Shown here: positions 1 to 8,904 of the stretch, piece by piece | How positions within the stretch are numbered: the stretch's first letter is position 1 | How the letters are laid out: each line of letters opens with the position of its first letter | Assembly (NCBI GenBank): GCA_947458455.1 | Contig: CANGYJ010000008.1 | Location: 186,001 to 250,000, forward strand | DNA length: 64,000 bases | Reading direction: 5' to 3' | DNA from: Verrucomicrobiaceae bacterium | Lineage (GTDB): Bacteria; Verrucomicrobiota; Verrucomicrobiia; Verrucomicrobiales; Verrucomicrobiaceae | Position numbers and translations under genes: made by a program | The notes under the pieces: model-generated | Databases searched by the model: none | What the model saw: only the letters and a program-made list of their open reading frames with translations | Told to the model about the DNA's origin: nothing

Positions 1-201
1 ATCGGTGTCGGCGGCACTTCCACACCGGAAAAAGCCGGCGTGAGAGTGATCACCGTGCCTCGGATGTCGGTGCTCGGCTCGACTTTCCCCAAGGCGCAGA
101 TCGATGTGATGCCGGGTGCTCCGCGTATCGGGAGCTACTTTTTACAGAACTACCGCGTCACCTTTGATCTGCGCCGCCAGCTCGTGTGGCTGGAATGGTG
201 A
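1..201 (+). CDS. C-terminal end of a retropepsin-like aspartyl protease family protein (partial)
   Basis: The frame is open from base 1 and ends at a TGA at 199-201, giving 66 residues; the start lies outside the window. The visible part reads as a beta-rich tail ending in YFLQNYRVTFDLRRQLVWLEW-like sequence. The pattern G-x-(F/Y)-L-x-x-(Y/F)-x-V-T-F-D-x-x-x-x-x-L-x-L is common at the end of bacterial retropepsin-like aspartyl proteases. The catalytic Asp-Thr-Gly motifs would lie upstream and cannot be seen, so the family call is an inference from the tail only. Confidence 0.5.
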   Translation: MGVGGTSTPEKAGVRVITVPRMSVLGSTFPKAQIDVMPGAPRIGSYFLQNYRVTFDLRRQLVWLEW

Positions 202-261
202 ACGACGCACAAAGCATTTGCCGCGTTCCGGGATGGTGCGTGATGGTACTCGATTGCCATC

Positions 262-1413
262 ATGGACTCACGACTTGATAAAGACTCTGAACTCATGCTC
301 GACGCGTTGCGAGGCATCGCGGCGCTGATCGTGCTGTTCACGCATGGCTTTGATCTGGCGGTGGCGCAGGCTTTTGGATGGGACCCGCTGACGAATCCGG
401 TGGAGTGGCGCTGGGCGCGGGCGGTTTTAGGCAATGGTGACTGTTGTGTGTGGTGCTTCTTTGTCATCTCCGGCATCTGCATACATCGCTCCATCGCCTG
501 CGGTGTGGAATCGGGCAGCTTTCGATGGGGGCGCTATGCGCTGGCGCGGATCACACGCTTGTATCCGCTGTTTTTGTTGGGCTTGGTTCTGGCTGTGGCG
601 GCCTGGCGGCAGGGGCTGGATTTTGGCGCGAGCGAGGTCAAAGCTGCGCCTTGGCGGGAACTGGGAGCCAGCCTTTTGAATCTCCAGATCTTCACCACAG
701 CTTTTCCGGCCTTCAGCCCATCGTGGAGCCTGAGTTGCGAGGTCCTCTACTATGCCGCGTGGCCGATACTGCTGATGCTGGCGGGTGGAAAAACGGGCCG
801 GGCGACCTTTTTCGCCTCCGCTGCCACCTTGGGCACGCTGGCGATGATTCTGGTGCTCTGGCGTGTGTCTCCGAAAGCACAAAGCAGCGCGGCGGTGGAA
901 GGCCTGTGGGTTGTCACGGCCTTGTTTCCGCTGTGGTTCATCGGAGCATGGATGAGCGGGCGCTGGGAACCTCTCACAGCGAGCATCACGCGAGGTCGCT
1001 GGATGCTTGGCATCGTGCTCTTTGCCGCGTCGGCCGTCGTTTCCATCGTGTTGAAGCATCAACATAGTCCGAGGGCATGGTACAATCTGGCGGCGTTGTC
1101 ATCGCTCCCCGGATTGGTGCTCATGCTAGGCGGGGCGCGGCATCTGGGACTCTCGCGGAAGAACGTGGAGCCGCTGTGCCGCTGGCTGTCGCAGTTCAGC
1201 TACCCGTGTTACATCCTGCATGTGCCTCTGCTGTTGCTGACGAATCGTGCGGTGGGTGTTTTGATGCCAAATGTGGCGGCCGAGCATCCCTTTCTGCGTG
1301 TGGGCCTGAGCCTGGGTGTGGTGCTGGCCTTGCTGGTGGCCTTTGGACCGGCGCTGGAGCGGTTTTTCATGGCTTGGCGTTCACGCGTGCTTTCTGGCGA
1401 AACGAGGGCCTGA
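262..1413 (+). CDS. Acyltransferase 3 family membrane protein
   Basis: A 383-residue, strongly hydrophobic protein of about the usual size for integral-membrane acyltransferases (Acyl_transf_3, OafA/NodX-like), which move acyl groups onto sugars or other exported molecules. The N-terminal family signature is present at residues 13-30 (LDALRGIAALIVLFTHG), followed by FFVISG near residue 68 and FSPSWSLSCEVLYY near residues 152-165, and SYPCYILHVPLLL near the C-terminus. About ten membrane segments are apparent. The ATG at 262 places the signature near the N-terminus, as is normal. It lies 24 bases upstream of a sulfatase on the same strand, so the two may be co-transcribed. The substrate is unknown. 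Confidence 0.85.
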   Translation: MDSRLDKDSELMLDALRGIAALIVLFTHGFDLAVAQAFGWDPLTNPVEWRWARAVLGNGDCCVWCFFVISGICIHRSIACGVESGSFRWGRYALARITRLYPLFLLGLVLAVAAWRQGLDFGASEVKAAPWRELGASLLNLQIFTTAFPAFSPSWSLSCEVLYYAAWPILLMLAGGKTGRATFFASAATLGTLAMILVLWRVSPKAQSSAAVEGLWVVTALFPLWFIGAWMSGRWEPLTASITRGRWMLGIVLFAASAVVSIVLKHQHSPRAWYNLAALSSLPGLVLMLGGARHLGLSRKNVEPLCRWLSQFSYPCYILHVPLLLLTNRAVGVLMPNVAAEHPFLRVGLSLGVVLALLVAFGPALERFFMAWRSRVLSGETRA

Positions 1414-1437
1414 GTCGCTTCGTTAAAGCGGCCCACC

Positions 1438-3009
1438 ATGCGCCTTTTCCTGCTCTTTTCCCTCCTCCTTGTCTCCACCGGCATCTCCCCGGCGGCCGCC
1501 AAGCCGAACATCATCTTCATCCTTTGCGATGACCTCGGCTACGGCGATGTGAAATGCCTGAATCCCGAGGGAAAGATCGCCACGCCACAGATGGGTCGCC
1601 TCGCGGCTGAGGGCATGATCTTCACGGATGCGCACAGCGGATCGAGTGTGTGCACTCCCACCCGTTACGGCGTGATGACCGGCCGCTACGCTTGGCGTTC
1701 CAAGCTCCAAAGCAGCGTCCTCGGTGGTCTCTCACCGCGTTTGATTGAAAACGGCCGTCTCACCGTCGCCGAGTTCCTTCGTCAAAACGGCTACTCCACC
1801 GCCTGCGTGGGCAAATGGCACCTCGGCATGGATTGGGTGCGCCAAGGCGAGGTCACCGAGCTCGGCATCGAAAACGCCGAGCAGGTCAACAACGTCGATT
1901 ACACCCAACCGATCGCCAACGGACCCACCAGCGTGGGTTTTGATAGCTACTTCGGCATCAGCGCCTCGCTCGACATGGTGCCCTACTGCTTCATCGAAAA
2001 CGATCGCGTCCCGGCGAACCCCACCGAGACGATGAAGCTCGTCATGAACGGCTCTGATAAGATGAGCTTCACCCGCGAAGGCCCCGGCAGCCCCGGTTTC
2101 CGTGGCGAGGATGTGCTCCCCGCCTTCACCGAGCGGGCGGTGAAGATCATCCACGATAAATCCTCCGACGCCAAGAACGGCAAGCCCTTCTTCATCTACA
2201 TGCCGTTGAATTCACCGCACACACCGATCCTGCCGAGCAAGAAGTGGCAGGGCAAAAGCGGCCTCAGCCTCTATGCCGACTTTGTCATGGAGACCGATGA
2301 TGCCATCGGCCAGGTCATGGCCGCCACGGAGCAGGCCGGCATCGCTCAGGACACGCTCATCATCGTCACCAGTGACAACGGCTGCTCTCCGCAGGCCAAC
2401 TTCCCGCTGCATCTCGAAAAGGGCCACAACCCCAGCTACAACATGCGCGGGCACAAGGCGGACATCTACGATGGCGGCCACCGCGTGCCCTTCCTCGTGC
2501 GCTGGCCGGCGCAGGTCAAAGGCGGGCAAAAAACGGCACAGCTCACCTGCCTCACCGATTTCATGGCCACCGCCGCCGACATCCTCGGTCAGAAGCTTCC
2601 CGACAATGCCGCCGAGGATAGCTTCAGCTTCCTTCCGGCTCTCACCGGCCGAAAGAGCGAGGCCGCACGCCCCAACATCATCCATCACAGCATCAATGGC
2701 TCCTTCGCCATCCGCGAGGGCAGCATGAAACTCGAACTCTGTGCCGATTCCGGCGGCTGGAGCGATCCGCGTCCCGGCCAAGCCCCCAAAGGCAGCCCGG
2801 CCAGCCAGCTCTACGACCTCAGCAGCGACATCGCCGAGCAGGACAACCTCCTCGCCGCAAAGCCCGAGGCCGCCGCGAAGCTCGAAGCCCTGCTCGAATC
2901 CCAAATCGCCGCCGGTCGCAGCACGCCGGGCGCTGCACAGAAAAACGCCGTCGAGGTCGTCGTGCGCAAACCGGTGCCTGCTGCGAGGCCGAAGAAGGCG
3001 AAGAAGTGA
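1438..3009 (+). CDS. Secreted type I sulfatase (arylsulfatase family)
   Basis: A 523-residue protein with a signal peptide (residues 1-21, ending AAA) followed by the sulfatase fold. The metal-binding DD pair is at residues 31-32 and the active-site signature CTPTRYGVMTGR begins at C72. This Cys must be oxidised to formylglycine by a maturation enzyme that is not in this window. Later motifs include GKWHLG and SDNG, both typical of the alkaline phosphatase superfamily. It probably removes sulfate esters from glycans in the periplasm or outside the cell. The C-terminus is Lys/Ala/Pro-rich (KPVPAARPKKAKK). It follows the acyltransferase by 24 bases. Substrate specificity cannot be read from the sequence. 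Confidence 0.9.
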   Translation: MRLFLLFSLLLVSTGISPAAAKPNIIFILCDDLGYGDVKCLNPEGKIATPQMGRLAAEGMIFTDAHSGSSVCTPTRYGVMTGRYAWRSKLQSSVLGGLSPRLIENGRLTVAEFLRQNGYSTACVGKWHLGMDWVRQGEVTELGIENAEQVNNVDYTQPIANGPTSVGFDSYFGISASLDMVPYCFIENDRVPANPTETMKLVMNGSDKMSFTREGPGSPGFRGEDVLPAFTERAVKIIHDKSSDAKNGKPFFIYMPLNSPHTPILPSKKWQGKSGLSLYADFVMETDDAIGQVMAATEQAGIAQDTLIIVTSDNGCSPQANFPLHLEKGHNPSYNMRGHKADIYDGGHRVPFLVRWPAQVKGGQKTAQLTCLTDFMATAADILGQKLPDNAAEDSFSFLPALTGRKSEAARPNIIHHSINGSFAIREGSMKLELCADSGGWSDPRPGQAPKGSPASQLYDLSSDIAEQDNLLAAKPEAAAKLEALLESQIAAGRSTPGAAQKNAVEVVVRKPVPAARPKKAKK

Positions 3010-3029
3010 GCAGGCAGCACTCCTTTACG

Positions 3030-3227
3030 ATGAAAGCCTTCCTCTTAGCTTGTCTGGTAGTCTTCTCACGGCTAGTGATTGGGATGGGTGTGCTCTTCAT
3101 CATCGATGGACTCCTGCCGATGCGTTCGGACGGTCCCAATCCCAGTTGGAGGGAGGTGGTGCTCGGGGCTGTGACCGCCATTTTTGGCGTTTGCCTGCTC
3201 CGGTTTATGCGCAGGATTCGTTTGTGA
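3030..3227 (+). CDS. Small two-helix membrane protein, function unknown
   Basis: A 65-residue protein starting at the ATG at 3030, 20 bases after the sulfatase stop. A GTG at 3006, overlapping that stop, is in frame and would add eight polar residues. Residues 1-26 form one hydrophobic segment ([23 protein letters not shown]) and residues about 45-60 a second ([18 protein letters not shown]), with a short polar loop containing SDGPNPSW between them and a positively charged tail (MRRIRL). The loop and charge pattern fit a real inner-membrane protein. I recognise no family. It could be co-transcribed with the sulfatase. Confidence 0.5.
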   Translation: MKAFLLACLVVFSRLVIGMGVLFIIDGLLPMRSDGPNPSWREVVLGAVTAIFGVCLLRFMRRIRL

Positions 3228-3263
3228 TGCCCCGGCTGCAATGGATCGGGCAGAAGCCTCAAA

Positions 3264-3298
3264 AATTCGTCATTCCACATTCGACATTCCGCATTCTT
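3264..3298. repeat. Heptamer-period intergenic repeat (CATTCNN type)
   Basis: Upstream of the TIM-barrel gene there are five successive 7-base units: AATTCGT at 3264, then four units of the form CATTCNN at 3271, 3278, 3285 and 3292. The ten-base core ATTCGTCATT at 3265-3274 is also found in the larger repeat at 17622-17782. In the frame of the downstream gene it translates to a spurious N-terminal extension rich in H, S and F. Confidence 0.7.
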
Positions 3299-3336
3299 TC
3301 TCCTTCTTCCCGGCCTCTATTCAACCACCACACGTC

Positions 3337-4338
3337 ATGCCACGTCCCGTTACTCTCTTCACCGGCCAGTGGGCCGATCTTTCCTTCGACACCATGCTCC
3401 AAAAGGGCAAAAGCTTTGGCTATGATGGCCTGGAGCTCGCCTGCTGGGGTGATCACTTTGAAGTCGAAAAGGCCGACCAGGCCTACTGCGATGCCAAACG
3501 CGCCAAGCTGAAAGCCGCTGGCATGCAGTGCCACGCCATCTCCACCCATCTCGTCGGCCAGGCCGTGTGCGATAACATCGACCCGCGTCACAAGCAGATC
3601 CTCCCCGGCCACATCTATGGCGATGGCGATCCCGAAGGCGTCCGCCAGCGTGCTGCCGAGGAGCTCATCAAGACCGCCCATGCCGCAAAGCGCTTCGGCG
3701 TCAGCGTCGTGAACGGCTTCACCGGCAGCAGCATCTGGCACCTCGTCTATTCCTTCCCGCCGAATCTCCCCGGCCAGATTGATGCCGGTTACGCCGACTT
3801 CGCGAAGCGCTTCAAGCCCATCCTCGACGAGTATCAGAAGCTCGGCATCCGCTACGCTCTCGAAGTGCATCCCACCGAGATCGCCTTCGACATCGCCAGC
3901 GCCGAGCGCGCCCTCCAGGCCCTCGATTATCACCCCGCCTTCGGCTTCAACTACGACCCCAGCCACTTCGGCTACCAGGGCGTCGATTATGTGAAGTTCA
4001 TCTACCAGTTCAAAGATCGCATCTTCCACGTTCACATGAAGGATGTGGCCTGGGGCATCGGTGATGGCACCGCCGGCGTCTTCGGCGGCCACGTCGATTT
4101 CCACAAACCGAGCCGTTACTGGGACTTCAAGTCCGTCGGCCGTGGCAACATCAACTTCGAGCGCATCATCCGTGCTCTGAACGATATCGAGTACGGCGGC
4201 CCGCTCTCCGTCGAGTGGGAAGACGGTGCCATGGACCGCGAATTCGGTGCCACCGAATCCGCTGCCTTCGTGAAGAAGATCGACTTCCCGCCCTCGAAGA
4301 TCATCTTCGACGCCCAGTTCGCCGAGAACAGCAAATAA
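3337..4338 (+). CDS. Sugar phosphate isomerase/epimerase-like TIM-barrel protein
   Basis: A 333-residue cytoplasmic protein of the xylose isomerase-like TIM-barrel family (AP_endonuc_2). Probable metal ligands are visible in the expected order: E177 (ALEVHPTE), D207 and H210 ([10 protein letters not shown]), H233 (HVHMKD) and a Glu in LSVEWEDG near residue 300. Relatives isomerise or epimerise sugars and inositols. The ATG at 3337 is chosen because [17 protein letters not shown] begins the first barrel strand. The upstream in-frame ATG at 3184 would overlap the previous gene and translate the heptamer repeat. A rho-independent terminator follows the stop. The substrate is not known; nearby sulfatases suggest sugar catabolism. 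Confidence 0.85.
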   Translation: MPRPVTLFTGQWADLSFDTMLQKGKSFGYDGLELACWGDHFEVEKADQAYCDAKRAKLKAAGMQCHAISTHLVGQAVCDNIDPRHKQILPGHIYGDGDPEGVRQRAAEELIKTAHAAKRFGVSVVNGFTGSSIWHLVYSFPPNLPGQIDAGYADFAKRFKPILDEYQKLGIRYALEVHPTEIAFDIASAERALQALDYHPAFGFNYDPSHFGYQGVDYVKFIYQFKDRIFHVHMKDVAWGIGDGTAGVFGGHVDFHKPSRYWDFKSVGRGNINFERIIRALNDIEYGGPLSVEWEDGAMDREFGATESAAFVKKIDFPPSKIIFDAQFAENSK

Positions 4339-4363
4339 GCGCCGCGAACATCCGCTAAACGAC

Positions 4364-4394
4364 ACAGGCCGGGATCACCTCCCGGCCTGTTTTT
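4364..4394 (+). terminator. Rho-independent terminator after the TIM-barrel gene
   Basis: A perfect 10-bp stem (ACAGGCCGGG at 4364-4373 pairing with CCCGGCCTGT at 4381-4390) encloses a 7-base loop and is followed by a run of T (4390-4394). It starts 25 bases after the stop at 4338. The minus-strand side has no T run, so it should act only on plus-strand transcripts. Confidence 0.85.
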
Positions 4395-4431
4395 GGTTGG
4401 TAGCGGCGGGCGTGAGCACGCCGAAGATCGC

Positions 4432-5844
4432 CTATCGGTAGTCCTCGCCATTCAGGCTCCTCGCCACGCTTTCGAGCCAGTTTTCGAGAGCGGCACGCAT
4501 CGCGGCAAAGCGTTCGGGCTGCTCGGCGATGAGGATGTGCTCTTCATTCGCATCGGTGGCCAGATTGTAGAGTTCCCACTCCACCTCGCCCTTCTTTTCG
4601 ATGCGGTGGAGCTTCCACGGCCATTCGAGCCAGGCGGAATGACCCGCGAAGCTCGTGAGCGAAACGGGTTCGCCGATCTTTCCGGCGTCCGGCATCAGAC
4701 GAGCGGGCTCACTCGGCTCGATGCCCTTGGCTTGATCGGCGAGGAGATCGGCCATCCATTTGTCGGAAGGCGTGCTGATGCCGCCTTTGCCCGCCTCCCA
4801 AAAGCCGATGGGCTTGCTGCGCTTGTCGGAATCGCTTTCGAGCACGGGAAGAAGGCTTTGACCATCCAGCGGCATCTGATGGCCGATGGCCGCGCCAGTG
4901 ATGTCGGCGATGGTGGGGAGGATGTCACTGGTCACGCAGGGCGTGGTGATCACTTTGGGCTCTTTGAACTGCGCCGGCCATTCGAGCAACGAAGGCACGA
5001 GCAGGCCTCCCTCGTAGATTTTGCCCTTGTTGCCGCGACGCCCGCCGCTGGAGCCGATCTTCGGTAGAGCGCCATTGTCGCTGCAATACCACAACACCGT
5101 CTCATCACGCAGATCGAGCTTCTTGAGCTCCTCGCGAATGCGGCCAAAGGCACGATCTATGGCGGTAATCTCGCCGTAGAAGTCTCGCACGTTCTTCGGC
5201 TGGTCCGCGTAGAGGTCGCGATCCGCATCGAGGGCCTTGTGCGGGCTGTGCGGTGAGCCAAACCACACCACCGCGAGGAAGCGCTGATCCTTCTCCGCAC
5301 ACTGGCGGATGAATTTCAAAGCGAGATCCGCCGTGATGTCCGAGCTATCGCCCTGGAACTGCACCGCTCGGCCTTGATCGCTGAGGATGGGATCGAGGTC
5401 GAAGAAGTTCGGTGCCGAGACCCAGCGATCAAAGCCGCTCGCACCCGGCGAGACGGGGCTGGCCTTTTGCACCGAGCCGAGGTGCCATTTGCCGAAATGG
5501 CCCGTGCGGTAGCCCGCCTTTTGCATCACCTCACCGATGGTCACTTCTTGCGGTCTCAAGGTGTGCCCCCACGAGAAGCAGCCGAAGCGATTCGGCGTGC
5601 GCCCCGTCATCACACTGCCCCGCGTGGGCGAGCAGACCGGCGCCGCCGCATGGAATTGATCAAAGCGGATGCCCTCACGAGCCATCGCATCAAAGTGCGG
5701 CGTCTTCACCTGCGGATGGCCGTTGTAAGCCATGTCCCCCCAGCCCTGATCATCCGCCATCACGAGCACGACATTCGGCGGATCAGACGGCGCCGCGAAA
5801 GAGAGCGAGGCAGAGAGGAAAACGAGGAGGCCGGAGAGCTTCAT
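4432..5844 (-). CDS. Secreted type I sulfatase (arylsulfatase family)
   Basis: A 470-residue exported sulfatase. The start at 5844 gives a clean signal peptide (MKLSGLLVFLSASLSFA). Longer in-frame starts up to 6135 would overlap the divergent M20 gene. The metal-binding DD is at residues 31-32 (MADDQGWGD) and the formylglycine signature CSPTRGSVMTGR begins at C71. GKWHLGS and CSDNGALPK follow. The C-terminus is a typical sulfatase tail with the ELYNLATDANE motif. It is divergent from the M20 hydrolase gene at 5950, with 105 bases between the starts. It probably hydrolyses sulfate esters of polysaccharides; the exact substrate cannot be inferred. Confidence 0.9.
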   Translation of the reverse strand: MKLSGLLVFLSASLSFAAPSDPPNVVLVMADDQGWGDMAYNGHPQVKTPHFDAMAREGIRFDQFHAAAPVCSPTRGSVMTGRTPNRFGCFSWGHTLRPQEVTIGEVMQKAGYRTGHFGKWHLGSVQKASPVSPGASGFDRWVSAPNFFDLDPILSDQGRAVQFQGDSSDITADLALKFIRQCAEKDQRFLAVVWFGSPHSPHKALDADRDLYADQPKNVRDFYGEITAIDRAFGRIREELKKLDLRDETVLWYCSDNGALPKIGSSGGRRGNKGKIYEGGLLVPSLLEWPAQFKEPKVITTPCVTSDILPTIADITGAAIGHQMPLDGQSLLPVLESDSDKRSKPIGFWEAGKGGISTPSDKWMADLLADQAKGIEPSEPARLMPDAGKIGEPVSLTSFAGHSAWLEWPWKLHRIEKKGEVEWELYNLATDANEEHILIAEQPERFAAMRAALENWLESVARSLNGEDYR

Positions 5845-5949
5845 GACCTGCGTTATACTTCGATGGGCCGCCGCGTGTGAAGCAGTATTCTTGGCAAGCG
5901 TAAGCACATTTTGATTCCAAATCCGCGGTTGTTGGCTCGTAATCGCCTC

Positions 5950-7266
5950 ATGCGCCTTTTCTTCCTCTTCCTCCTCGCTGCCAGCACCACCTCCGCAGCT
6001 GAAAACCGCGATGCCATCTTCCAAAAGACCATCGAAAGCCTCTTCCCGAAACTCGTCGAGATCCGCCGCGACATTCACAGCCACCCCGAGCTCTCCAACG
6101 AGGAAGCGCGCACCTCGAAAAGCGTGGAAGCCCACCTCAGATCACTCGGCATCACCGACATCAAAACCGGCGTCGCCAAGCACGGCATCGTCGCCATCCT
6201 CAAAGGAGATCACGAAGGGCCCTGCGTGGCCTTGCGGGCGGATATGGATGCTCTTCCCATCAAAGAACTGCGCAGCACGCCTTATCGTTCGCAGGTGCCC
6301 GGCGTCATGCACGCTTGTGGGCATGATGTGCATACCACCTGCGCCATGGGCGTGGCCGAGCTGCTCTCCAAACATCGTGATCTGCTCCACGGCAGCGTCA
6401 AATTTCTCTTTCAACCTGCCGAAGAAGCCATGCCCGCCACGTTCAAAGGCGATTGGGGAGCCAAGCTCATGGTCGCCGAAGGTGTGATGGAAAACCCGAG
6501 GCCCGCCGCTATCTTCGGCCTGCACACCACCGCCGTCGTCCAGCCCGCAGGCATCACGGATGACGAGGTTCACTACCTCAAAGCCGGCCAGATCGGCTAC
6601 ACACCCGGCATCGACAATGCCAACAGCGACCGCTTTCACATCGTCATCCATGGCAAGATGGCCCACGGCTCCGCGCCGCACAAAGGCGTGGATGCCATCG
6701 CCATCGCTTCCGAGGCCGTCATGGCGCTCCAGATGATCAAAAGCCGCCAAACGAACACCCGCCAGCCTCTCGTCATCAGCATCGGCACCATTCACGGCGG
6801 TGATCGCGAAAACATCATCGCCGAAAAAGTCGAGCTCGGCGGCACGGTGCGCACCTACGACGCCAAATTCCGCGATGGCATCATCGAGCAGATGCACCGC
6901 ATCCTCAAAGGCATCACCGAGGCCCACGGTGCCAGTTACGAGATGGAATACCGCAAAACCTATCCGAGCATCCAAAACAACCTCGACCTCGTCGCCGCCA
7001 CGCTTCCGGCCTTCCAACGCATCTGCGGCGAGAAAAACGTCATCGAACTCACTCCCGGCATGGGCGGTGAGGACTTCAGCTACTTCGCCCAAATCGTGCC
7101 TGGCTTCTACTTCCGCCTCGGCGTGGCGAATGAAGAAAAAGGCATCATTCACGGCGGTCACACGCCCCTGTTTGACTGCGACGAGGAATCGATCAAAACC
7201 GGCGTCGCCGCCATGGCGGCTGCGGTGTGTGATTTCCTCGACTCAGCAGCGAAGGTTACGCGGTAG
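5950..7266 (+). CDS. Secreted M20-family amidohydrolase/metallopeptidase
   Basis: A 438-residue protein. The ATG at 5950 gives a signal peptide (MRLFFLFLLAASTTSAA); a TTG 13 codons upstream is less likely. Motifs of the M20D amidohydrolase family appear in order: HPELSNEE (about 45-52), ALRADMDALPI (about 94-104), HACGHDVHTT (121-130, with the metal-binding Cys and His), FQPAEE, and GMGGEDFSYF near the C-terminus. Relatives hydrolyse N-acyl or indole-acyl amino acids with a two-metal centre. Export to the periplasm is implied by the signal peptide, whereas many relatives are cytoplasmic. Its last 11 bases overlap the end of the convergent gene 7256-7522. Confidence 0.9.
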   Translation: MRLFFLFLLAASTTSAAENRDAIFQKTIESLFPKLVEIRRDIHSHPELSNEEARTSKSVEAHLRSLGITDIKTGVAKHGIVAILKGDHEGPCVALRADMDALPIKELRSTPYRSQVPGVMHACGHDVHTTCAMGVAELLSKHRDLLHGSVKFLFQPAEEAMPATFKGDWGAKLMVAEGVMENPRPAAIFGLHTTAVVQPAGITDDEVHYLKAGQIGYTPGIDNANSDRFHIVIHGKMAHGSAPHKGVDAIAIASEAVMALQMIKSRQTNTRQPLVISIGTIHGGDRENIIAEKVELGGTVRTYDAKFRDGIIEQMHRILKGITEAHGASYEMEYRKTYPSIQNNLDLVAATLPAFQRICGEKNVIELTPGMGGEDFSYFAQIVPGFYFRLGVANEEKGIIHGGHTPLFDCDEESIKTGVAAMAAAVCDFLDSAAKVTR

Positions 7267-7522
7267 GAGACGCTTCGCTCTCATCCACGACCTTCATGCC
7301 GGGCAGTTCCTTGGCTTTGTCCGCATAGCGATCAAAGCGGTTCGAGAGGATGAGAAGCGTGGGTGCCCACAGGCCCACGAAAATACCGAAACGCTCCGCA
7401 TGCGCCTGCTCCTCCGGTGTTTCGCCGTTTTGAATCCACCAGATCCAGATGGAGAGCAGGATGCTGAACATGCCTGCTTGGAAGCAGATGGCGCTGAGGG
7501 TGCGGCAGATGGAGGAATTCAT
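7256..7522 (-). CDS. Small two-helix membrane protein, function unknown
   Basis: An 88-residue protein starting MNSSICRTLSAICF (ATG at 7522; an ATG six codons upstream is also in frame). Two hydrophobic segments are visible, at about residues 9-30 (SAICFQAGMFSILLSIWIWWI) and 47-64 (FGIFVGLWAPTLLILSN), joined by a polar linker (NGETPEEQAHAERF). The cytosolic tail is acidic. The arrangement fits a small inner-membrane protein. Its 3' end overlaps the convergent M20 gene by 11 bases. No characterised family recognised. Confidence 0.6.
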   Translation of the reverse strand: MNSSICRTLSAICFQAGMFSILLSIWIWWIQNGETPEEQAHAERFGIFVGLWAPTLLILSNRFDRYADKAKELPGMKVVDESEASPTA

Positions 7523-7628
7523 GACGGCAGAGTGTGCCATGCATCACAGTAAGCATGCAAGCCTGCTGACGAGCCGTCACAAGGCTGGCTCATCAAATCG
7601 CAGGCTAGACGCACCAGGCCGGAAAGAC

Positions 7629-8750
7629 TCACCACGTCCATTGGAGGCCAAAACGGCCAGCCAGGGCAAGGAGGTCATCGCGCATGCTCCACTCATCGGC
7701 GCGGGCTTCCATGTCCGCCGGATGGCGGTGGCTGGCACCTTTGAGGGCCATGCAGCCGGTGTTGTCACCGATCTGGCGGATGGCTTCGATCTCTTCGGCG
7801 CTGAGGCATTGCGCAGGCAGCGCAGCGAGATCATCCAGCTTGCTCTCGATGCTGCGGGCACCTTCGCCATGCTCTTGAATGAGCGTGGGAACCACGCTTT
7901 TCACAGCGGTGTTGCCGAGCGTCCACAGGCAGGCAAGCTGCAGCATGCTGATGCCGTGCTTCTCCGCAAAGGGGCGCACTTTTTCGAGTTTCTCGACGCC
8001 ATGCTCGATCCAGTCGCCAGGACGATGCGTGCGATGATCGCCATCGCGGAATTTGTGGCCGGGTTTCACATCGTCATGGAAGAGACCGCCGTAATCGACC
8101 ACGCGGGCCATGATATCGACCTTGTTCTTCTCGGCGGCGGCGAGCACATGCTGACCAGGCCAAGGCTCGAAGGGATTCAAAATGATCATCGCCCAGTCCA
8201 TGCGGTCGCCGTAGCGTTCGAAGCATTCGATCATATCGAGCGTGAAGCCGTTCGCGGGTCCGGGAGCGATGCCGAGGCGGTCGGCGAGGCCCTCGTTTTT
8301 CAGCGCGGTGAAGGCGTCCCATACCTTTTCACTCGTGTAGCTGATGTTATCTGGATTGTGCAGCATGAGGAGGTCGAACTTGGAAGTCTGGCAGCGCTCC
8401 AGGCTCTTCTCCGTGGCCATTTTGAGGTAGTCGTCATACTTCTCCGGCCCACGCAGGGTGGGATCCGTGAAACGAGGATAGCCTTTGGAGCCCTGGCGGA
8501 TGCCTTCGTAAATATCGTGCCCTACGATGCCAACGAGGCAGTATTCCTCACGCGGGATGCCTTTGAGCGCCTCGCCCAGCAGCGAATCGGCACGGCCCAC
8601 GCCATACACATCCGCGGTGACGAAGGTTCGCACGCCTTTGGCGAAGGAATCTCGCATGAGCTGCATGTAATGCTCCTCGGAGAGTTGTTCGCCGTAGTGC
8701 ATAAAGCGGCCGCCGCTCCAGGTGCCGTAAGCCGTGCGTGTGAGATTCAT
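7629..8750 (-). CDS. Aldo/keto reductase family protein with altered catalytic residues
   Basis: A 373-residue protein with the aldo/keto reductase barrel pattern: RTFVTADVYGVGRADSLLGEAL near residues 41-62, KFDLLMLHNPDN near 124-135 and a late strand ending in a helix. In ordinary members the first motif reads F-D-T-A-x-x-Y-G and the next strand carries T-K. Here the Asp position is V44 and the Lys position reads I75 (LVGIVGHD), while Tyr49 and His131 are kept. The protein may therefore not be a normal NADPH-dependent reductase. The start at 8750 is the first ATG that gives a family-like N-terminus. It is divergent from the subtilase-like gene at 8905. The alignment was made by eye. Confidence 0.75.
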   Translation of the reverse strand: MNLTRTAYGTWSGGRFMHYGEQLSEEHYMQLMRDSFAKGVRTFVTADVYGVGRADSLLGEALKGIPREEYCLVGIVGHDIYEGIRQGSKGYPRFTDPTLRGPEKYDDYLKMATEKSLERCQTSKFDLLMLHNPDNISYTSEKVWDAFTALKNEGLADRLGIAPGPANGFTLDMIECFERYGDRMDWAMIILNPFEPWPGQHVLAAAEKNKVDIMARVVDYGGLFHDDVKPGHKFRDGDHRTHRPGDWIEHGVEKLEKVRPFAEKHGISMLQLACLWTLGNTAVKSVVPTLIQEHGEGARSIESKLDDLAALPAQCLSAEEIEAIRQIGDNTGCMALKGASHRHPADMEARADEWSMRDDLLALAGRFGLQWTW

Positions 8751-8904
8751 GGTCGTTCGTTGGGGTGGGGTTGAAGGTGGGGCGGGCTTCTTACCGCGCC
8801 GCCGGGGCGTTTCAAACGATCCCTGCATGCGGATTTTGGCATTCACCGGGTTTGAACAGTTCACGCAGGACGAATCTCGAATCCGCTTCATCCTCCGCCC
8901 GCCC

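Noticed and set aside
3184-3336. A longer N-terminus for the TIM-barrel protein
   Set aside because: The extra residues translate the heptamer repeat and overlap the upstream small gene; the family-like start is at 3337.
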